A stretch of 64,000 nt of DNA, from positions 596,001-660,000 of the forward strand of contig NZ_JBDQQR010000002.1 of the NCBI RefSeq assembly GCF_039888675.1, written 5' to 3'. Source of the DNA: Mesorhizobium sp. CAU 1732 (GTDB taxonomy: Bacteria > Pseudomonadota > Alphaproteobacteria > Rhizobiales > Rhizobiaceae). A program made the position numbers and the translations under genes. Below the pieces are notes generated by a model. The model was given only the letters and a program-made list of their open reading frames with translations. It had not been told where the DNA came from and did no database searches. This document shows, one piece after another, positions 59,274-64,000 of this stretch. Position 1 is the stretch's first letter; every line of letters starts with the position of its first letter.

Positions 59274-61450
59274 AGAAAACTCTGCGGATCGATATCGACC
59301 TGCACGCGCACGGAGCCGCGCGGCTTCGGACCTTCGACCAGCATCGCGCGCAGAAAACCCTGCAGTTCCGCACGCCGCTCGCCATGCACGAGCAGACGAA
59401 AACGGTGCCGCCCCGCAATCATCGACAGCGGCGCTTCGGCAGGCCCCAAAACGTCGATCTCCTTGGTTCGGGGCGCCGCACGGCGCAGCCCCCGCGCATG
59501 GCCTTCCGCTTCGGCGCGGGTCGCGGCACTCACGATGATGCCCGCCAGCCTGCCATAGGGCGGCAGTCCGGCCCGCTCGCGCTCGGCGATCTCGCGCTCG
59601 TAAAACGCCTCCGCGTCGCCCGAGACGATCGCCTGCATGACCGGGTGTGCCGGTTGGTAGGTCTGGAGCAGCCCGACGCTCTTCTTGCCGGTGCGGCCGG
59701 CGCGCCCCGTCACCTGGCTGAGAAGCTGGAACGTGCGCTCGGCGGCGCGCGGATCGCCGTTTGCGAGCCCAAGATCGGCATCGACGACACCCACCAGCGT
59801 CATGTTCGGAAAATTGTGCCCCTTGGCGACCAGTTGCGTGCCGATGACGATATCGGCCTCGCCCTTCGCGATCGCGTCGAGTTCGAGCCGCAGCCGCTTC
59901 ACGCCGCCCAGCATGTCGGACGAGAGAACGATCGTGCGCGCGTCGGGAAAATGGCTGACCACCTCCTCCGCGATGCGCTCGACGCCGGGGCCGCAGGCGA
60001 CCAGATGATCAAGCGTCCCGCATTCCGGGCACGCCTCGGGGCGCTTTTCCGTGTGGCCGCATTGGTGGCAGATGAGCTGGCCGCGAAACCGGTGCTCGAC
60101 CAGCCAACTCGAACAGTCCGGGCATTGGAACCGGTGGCCGCAGACCCGGCACAAGGTCAGCGGCGCATAGCCGCGCCGGTTGAGAAACAGCAGCGCCTGT
60201 TCGCCGCGCTCGACCGTGCGGCCCATCTGCTCGATCAGCACCGGAGACAGGAAACCGCCCCGCGCAGGCGCGGAGCGACGCATGTCGATCGCCCGCAGGT
60301 CCGGCATCGCCGCCTCGGCAAAGCGCGCCGGCAGCACCACGCGGGCGTAGCGGCCCTGCGCGGCGTTGACGCGCGATTCGATCGACGGCGTGGCCGACGC
60401 CAGAACGACCGGGAAGCTGCCGATATGCGCGCGCACGACGGCCATGTCGCGCGCATTGTAGAAGACGCGGTCTTCCTGCTTGTAGGCAGGGTCGTGCTCC
60501 TCATCGACGACGATCAGCCCCAAATCCTTGAACGGCAGGAAGAGAGCGGATCGCGCACCGGCGACAACCTGGACGCGGCCCTCGGCGATCTGCCGCCAGA
60601 CACGCTCCCGCGTGCGCGGCGCGAGGTCCGAGTGCCACTCCGCCGGCTTGGCTCCGAATCGGTCATGGAAGCGTTCGAGAAACGCGGCCGTGAGCGCGAT
60701 TTCCGGCACCAGCACAAGAACCTGTCGCCCCGCCGCCACGGCAGCCGCGATCGCCTCGAAATAGACCTCGGTCTTGCCCGATCCCGTTACGCCATCGAGC
60801 AGGGATACGGAGAACCCGCCTGTCGCCTTCTCGCGCAGTTCGGCGGCGGCGGCCTCCTGATCCGGCGAGAGCGTCGGCGCGGCATAGGATGGATCCGGCA
60901 GGGCGACCACAGGCGGCGGCGGGATCTTCACCGCGTCGAACAGCCCTTGCGCTTTCAGCCCGTCGATGACGGTGAGCGACGTGCCCGCCGCATGCGAGAG
61001 CCCGGAGCGCGTCCACGCCATGCCGTCACGGGCAAGCTCCAGAACGCGCGCCCGCGCCTCGGTCATCCGATCCGGCTCGGTCCCGCTCCAGACCAGCCCG
61101 TCCAGCGGCACTTCGGGGTCGAACGCCGCCGGCGCGCGCAGGAGCATGCGCGCAACCAGGCCGGGCGGCGTCAGCGTATAGGCCGACACCCAATCGACGA
61201 ATCGCCGCGCATCGGCATCGATCGGCGGGCAGTCGAAGACCTGCGAGATCGGCCGCAGCTTCTTCGGGTCGATCTGGTCGGTCGGCACGTCCCAGACGAC
61301 CCCGGCAACCTCGCGCGGTCCCAGCGGGACGCGCACGATCGAGCCCGCAACGACGCTCATTTCGTCGGGTACGGAATAGGAGTACGGTCGTTCGGCCGGC
61401 ATGGGCACCAGCACGGGGACGACGCGCCTGTTGCGCGAATCTTGATTCAT
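59270..61450 (-). CDS. priA: Primosomal protein N' (replication restart helicase)
   Basis: 726 residues. The N-terminal DNA-binding domain precedes the SF2 helicase: Walker A DGVTGSGKTEVYFEA near 220, Walker B VVDEEHDPAYKQED near 320. Zinc-binding Cys cluster (CRVCGHRFQCPDCSSW, LICHQCGH, CPECG) at residues ~435-475, and TQLVAKGHNFPNMTLVGVVDAD. It restarts stalled replication forks. First gene of priA-ASCH-racemase, divergent from tal. Confidence 0.96.
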   Translation of the reverse strand: MNQDSRNRRVVPVLVPMPAERPYSYSVPDEMSVVAGSIVRVPLGPREVAGVVWDVPTDQIDPKKLRPISQVFDCPPIDADARRFVDWVSAYTLTPPGLVARMLLRAPAAFDPEVPLDGLVWSGTEPDRMTEARARVLELARDGMAWTRSGLSHAAGTSLTVIDGLKAQGLFDAVKIPPPPVVALPDPSYAAPTLSPDQEAAAAELREKATGGFSVSLLDGVTGSGKTEVYFEAIAAAVAAGRQVLVLVPEIALTAAFLERFHDRFGAKPAEWHSDLAPRTRERVWRQIAEGRVQVVAGARSALFLPFKDLGLIVVDEEHDPAYKQEDRVFYNARDMAVVRAHIGSFPVVLASATPSIESRVNAAQGRYARVVLPARFAEAAMPDLRAIDMRRSAPARGGFLSPVLIEQMGRTVERGEQALLFLNRRGYAPLTLCRVCGHRFQCPDCSSWLVEHRFRGQLICHQCGHTEKRPEACPECGTLDHLVACGPGVERIAEEVVSHFPDARTIVLSSDMLGGVKRLRLELDAIAKGEADIVIGTQLVAKGHNFPNMTLVGVVDADLGLANGDPRAAERTFQLLSQVTGRAGRTGKKSVGLLQTYQPAHPVMQAIVSGDAEAFYEREIAERERAGLPPYGRLAGIIVSAATRAEAEGHARGLRRAAPRTKEIDVLGPAEAPLSMIAGRHRFRLLVHGERRAELQGFLRAMLVEGPKPRGSVRVQVDIDPQSFL

Positions 61451-61561
61451 CGGACGTGACCTTGCCCGCTTCTTGCATTAGAGCAAAGGCCGAAGCGAGA
61501 GGGTCGTCCCAAGCGGCCACGAAACGCGCCCACCTGCCAGGAACCATCGAGGAGCAGAGCC

Positions 61562-62218
61562 ATGAAGTTTTTCGTCGATACCGCCGATGTGAAGGAAATC
61601 CGCGAGCTGAACGATCTCGGCCTGCTCGACGGCGTCACCACCAACCCATCGCTGATTCTCAAGTCGGGCGGATCGATCGCCGAAGTGACCAAGCAGATAT
61701 GCGACATCGTCGATGGCCCGGTTTCCGCTGAGGTCGTGGCGACCGAATACGCCGAAATGATGCGCGAGGCCAAGGTGCTGGCGAAGATCGCCGACAATGT
61801 CTGCATCAAGGTGCCGCTGACGCTCGACGGACTGAAGGCCTGCAAGACCATCCGCACCGAGATGAACCGCCAGGTCAACGTGACGCTCTGCTTCTCGGCC
61901 AATCAGGCGCTTCTCGCCGCCAAGGCGGGCGCATCGTTCATCTCGCCGTTCGTCGGACGCATCGACGACACGGGCGCGGACGGAATGGACCTGATCGCCG
62001 AGATCAAGCAGATCTACGACAATTACGATTTCGACACCGAAATCCTGACGGCCTCGGTGCGCACCGTGAACCACATCAAGCAGGCTGCGCTGATCGGCGC
62101 GCATGTCGTGACGGCCCCGCCGGCCACGCTGCGCGCGCTGGTCAAGCATCCGCTCACCGACAAGGGACTGGAGCAGTTCCTCGCCGACTGGGCGAAGACA
62201 GGCCAGAAGATCGGCTGA
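61562..62218 (+). CDS. tal: Transaldolase (TalC-type)
   Basis: 218 residues, class I aldolase barrel. Schiff-base Lys83 in [24 protein letters not shown] at residues 24-35. The fructose-6-phosphate aldolases of this family carry a Gln in a 'AQV' motif and a Tyr before 'VNR'; here Glu57 (SAEVVA) and Phe130 (SPFVGR) fit true transaldolase. It exchanges dihydroxyacetone units in the pentose phosphate pathway. GAGGAG lies 7 bp before ATG. Divergent from priA. Confidence 0.92.
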   Translation: MKFFVDTADVKEIRELNDLGLLDGVTTNPSLILKSGGSIAEVTKQICDIVDGPVSAEVVATEYAEMMREAKVLAKIADNVCIKVPLTLDGLKACKTIRTEMNRQVNVTLCFSANQALLAAKAGASFISPFVGRIDDTGADGMDLIAEIKQIYDNYDFDTEILTASVRTVNHIKQAALIGAHVVTAPPATLRALVKHPLTDKGLEQFLADWAKTGQKIG

Positions 62219-62240
62219 TTCGGCAACCGGCAGCCTGACG

Positions 62241-63041
62241 ATGTTCCGCTATCTCGTGTCGATGGCGCTCGCCGCCATCGCATTTGCCTGCGCTAACCCC
62301 GCGCAGGCGAAGACGCTCTGCACCGTCATCGCCGATGCGGGAAGCGGGCAGGTTCTCCTGCAACAGGGCGATTGCGAAAGCCGCGTGACGCCGGCTTCCA
62401 CCTTCAAGATCCCGCTTGCGGTGATGGGTTTCGACGCGGGTTTTCTCGCCGACGAACGCTCGCCGAGCCTGCCGTTTCGCGAGGGTTATCCCGATTGGAT
62501 CGAAGCCTGGAAGCGGGATACCGACCCGTCGGCCTGGATGAAGAACTCCGTCCTCTGGTATTCGCAGGAAATAACCCGCTCGCTCGGCGTTTCGCGACTC
62601 GAAAGCTACGCATCCGCTTTCAACTACGGCAATGCGGACTTCGCAGGCGATCCCGGCAAGGACAACGCGCTCGAGCGCGCCTGGGTCAGCTCATCCCTGA
62701 AAATCTCGCCGGTCGAGCAGATCGCGTTCCTGCGCCGGCTCTACAACCGCGATCTTCCCGTCAGCGACCACGCGATCACGATGACCCACCGTATCGTCGA
62801 AACGAGCCTGGTTGGCGGTGGATGGAGCGTCCACGGCAAGACGGGGTCCGCCTATCCGAGGCAGGCCGACGGGTCGTTCGATAGGGCGCGGGGATGGGGC
62901 TGGTTCGTCGGATGGGCGACCAAAGGCGAACGCACGGTCGTCTTCGCGCGGCTCGACCAGGATGAAACGCGAACCCAAGGTCCCCGAGGCATCCGCGCAC
63001 GCAACGCGTTCCTGAAGGAATTTCCGTCGCTGGTCGACTAA
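62241..63041 (+). CDS. Class D beta-lactamase (OXA-like)
   Basis: 266 residues. Signal peptide to about residue 23 (NPAQAK). The class D motif set is complete: S53-T-F-K56 (active-site Ser and carbamylated Lys), S103-V-L, Y129-G-N131, W148 and K200-T-G202 in the order expected. It would hydrolyse penicillins in the periplasm; spectrum cannot be predicted. No mobile element or resistance neighbours are visible and composition matches the surroundings, so it is probably an intrinsic gene. No clear ribosome binding site. It begins 22 bp after tal. Confidence 0.88.
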   Translation: MFRYLVSMALAAIAFACANPAQAKTLCTVIADAGSGQVLLQQGDCESRVTPASTFKIPLAVMGFDAGFLADERSPSLPFREGYPDWIEAWKRDTDPSAWMKNSVLWYSQEITRSLGVSRLESYASAFNYGNADFAGDPGKDNALERAWVSSSLKISPVEQIAFLRRLYNRDLPVSDHAITMTHRIVETSLVGGGWSVHGKTGSAYPRQADGSFDRARGWGWFVGWATKGERTVVFARLDQDETRTQGPRGIRARNAFLKEFPSLVD

Positions 63042-63044
63042 GTC

Positions 63045-63938
63045 CTAGCGGCGGAACTCGGTATCCGGGTTGGCTGCAAGGCCTTCCACGGTGTGCTGCT
63101 GCAGCAGGGTAGCCACGTCGGCTGCCTCGCCATCCAGCAGGTCTGGCATGATCGCTCGTCCCACCGTGATGCGGAAGTCGTCGCCCTTCTTGTTCAGAAG
63201 CTCGTGGAACACGGTCATGTCACGCAGCTCGGTCGAATAGCGCGACATGAGATAGAACAGGCCGGAATTGCGGGCCGTGATGTTGGCCGGGATGATCGGC
63301 ATCTGATAGCGCCGCGCCAGCGCCACCACCGAATTCTGCCACGGCCGCTCGGTCAGTTTTCCTTCGTTCCAGAACGCGATGCGCCCGGAGGGAAACAGCA
63401 CAACCGCCTTGCCTTCGGAGAAGGCGCGCGCCGTCATTTCGAGCGTGTCGCGGCTCTTGGAATGGGTCTTCTCGCCCTGTCGCCATTCGACGGGAATGAT
63501 GAGGTCGCGGAAGCCTGCGGCGACCCGCAACGCGTCCCGGTTGGCGAAGATCGCCATGTCCGGGCGCCGCGACTTCAAAAAGTCGAACACCGCAATGCCG
63601 TCGGCGATGCCGGTCGGATGGCTGGGCGCGAGAATGAACCCGCCGGTCGCAGGCAGGTTGGAAGCGCCCGTAATGCTGACGTTCAGATCGAGCAGGCGGC
63701 TGAGATATTCCATCGCGTCATGGCCGGACAGCAAAGCCACGTCGTCGGCCATCCGTACGGCCTGCCGGTAGTGAAAGAAACGGTAGAGGACCGGACGAAT
63801 CACCGGCCATAGGGGATGACGCGACAGGCGCGTCGCACGCTCGGCGATCAACTGGTCGATGACATGCCCGGAACCGCCTGGCACGCTGTCACGCACAAGG
63901 GCTGATGTGAGAGAAGCGGGCATCATTCTCAAGTTCAT
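63045..63938 (-). CDS. Lysophospholipid acyltransferase-like (PlsC-type) protein
   Basis: 297 residues from ATG 63938 with GGAGG eight bases upstream. Acyltransferase pattern: ITGASNLPATGGFILAPSHPTGIADGIAVFDFL near residue 100, FANRDALRV, then AVVLFPSGRIAFWNEGKL corresponding to the FPEGTR motif. The canonical HX4D is replaced by His with five residues before Asp (HPTGIAD). It probably acylates a lipid at the inner membrane. An upstream GTG at 63971 is possible. Confidence 0.83.
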   Translation of the reverse strand: MNLRMMPASLTSALVRDSVPGGSGHVIDQLIAERATRLSRHPLWPVIRPVLYRFFHYRQAVRMADDVALLSGHDAMEYLSRLLDLNVSITGASNLPATGGFILAPSHPTGIADGIAVFDFLKSRRPDMAIFANRDALRVAAGFRDLIIPVEWRQGEKTHSKSRDTLEMTARAFSEGKAVVLFPSGRIAFWNEGKLTERPWQNSVVALARRYQMPIIPANITARNSGLFYLMSRYSTELRDMTVFHELLNKKGDDFRITVGRAIMPDLLDGEAADVATLLQQHTVEGLAANPDTEFRR

Positions 63939-64000
63939 TCGCAACCCCTCCGTCACGCCTGTCTGGGCCACAACGGTGACGTCCCTGTGACAGCCCGCAC

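Noticed and set aside
62241..63041. Beta-lactamase as a mobile resistance gene
   Set aside because: No insertion sequence, integron or resistance genes nearby and composition equals the neighbours.

Overview
This is a high-GC alphaproteobacterial chromosome segment. It looks like order Hyphomicrobiales (Rhizobiales), probably a Mesorhizobium/Aminobacter/Phyllobacteriaceae-type genome. The evidence is C4-pathway hemA, a hemC-hemD-Mic60-like-hemY cluster, split atpHAGDC without the Fo genes, an AtpD with an Ala/Lys/Pro-rich N-terminal extension, an L21 with an extra C-terminal domain, IolC fused to DUF2090, CtrA-type TTAA-N7-TTAAC sites and rhizobial-type intergenic palindromes. Most of the window is housekeeping sequence. 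I see no phage, transposase, CRISPR array, tRNA or rRNA.

Layout. 1-4.5 kb: end of tesB, then glnK with two successive ammonium transporter genes and a strong terminator. 4.6-5.7 kb: three small envelope-type genes on the minus strand. 6-10.4 kb: ftsK, a LolA-like gene and xthA. 10.8-12.6 kb: a cyclic-nucleotide-binding protein, an OmpR-type response regulator and an L,D-transpeptidase. 12.7-16.2 kb: minus-strand operon tsaD-gpsA-YciI-EVE-methyltransferase. 16.3-21.3 kb: hemC-hemD-Mic60-like-hemY. 21.4-25.2 kb: TerB, a glutamine amidotransferase, an MFS exporter and hemA. 25.4-33.1 kb: a complete myo-inositol module (RpiR-type regulator, inositol dehydrogenase, iolC-D-E-small membrane protein-iolB) with two palindromic operators between the divergent halves. 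33.3-51 kb: rplU-rpmA-GNAT, an accessory OsmC/TRAP-transporter/exo-endonuclease block, obgE-proB-proA-nadD, an MFS gene, rsfS-rlmH-envC-ctpA-polysaccharide deacetylase-rppH. 51-57.5 kb: an M23 peptidase and the F1 ATP synthase operon, with an unrecognised Cys-rich small gene between atpD and atpC. 57.7-64 kb: a membrane protein, the priA-ASCH-racemase operon, transaldolase, a class D beta-lactamase and a PlsC-like acyltransferase.

How the genes fit together: nitrogen sensing and ammonium uptake (glnK/amt), tetrapyrrole synthesis with a probable membrane-shaping protein, inositol catabolism under local repression, the ribosome-assembly/proline/NAD/cell-wall cluster typical of rhizobia, and energy conversion. 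The observations most worth following are the small CPxCG protein inside the ATP synthase operon, the two Amt paralogues behind one PII gene, the nested intergenic palindromes, the paired inositol operators, the putative CtrA sites at ftsK and envC, and the chromosomal OXA-type enzyme. Nothing here is demonstrably a new system. All family assignments come from reading motifs, without database searches.
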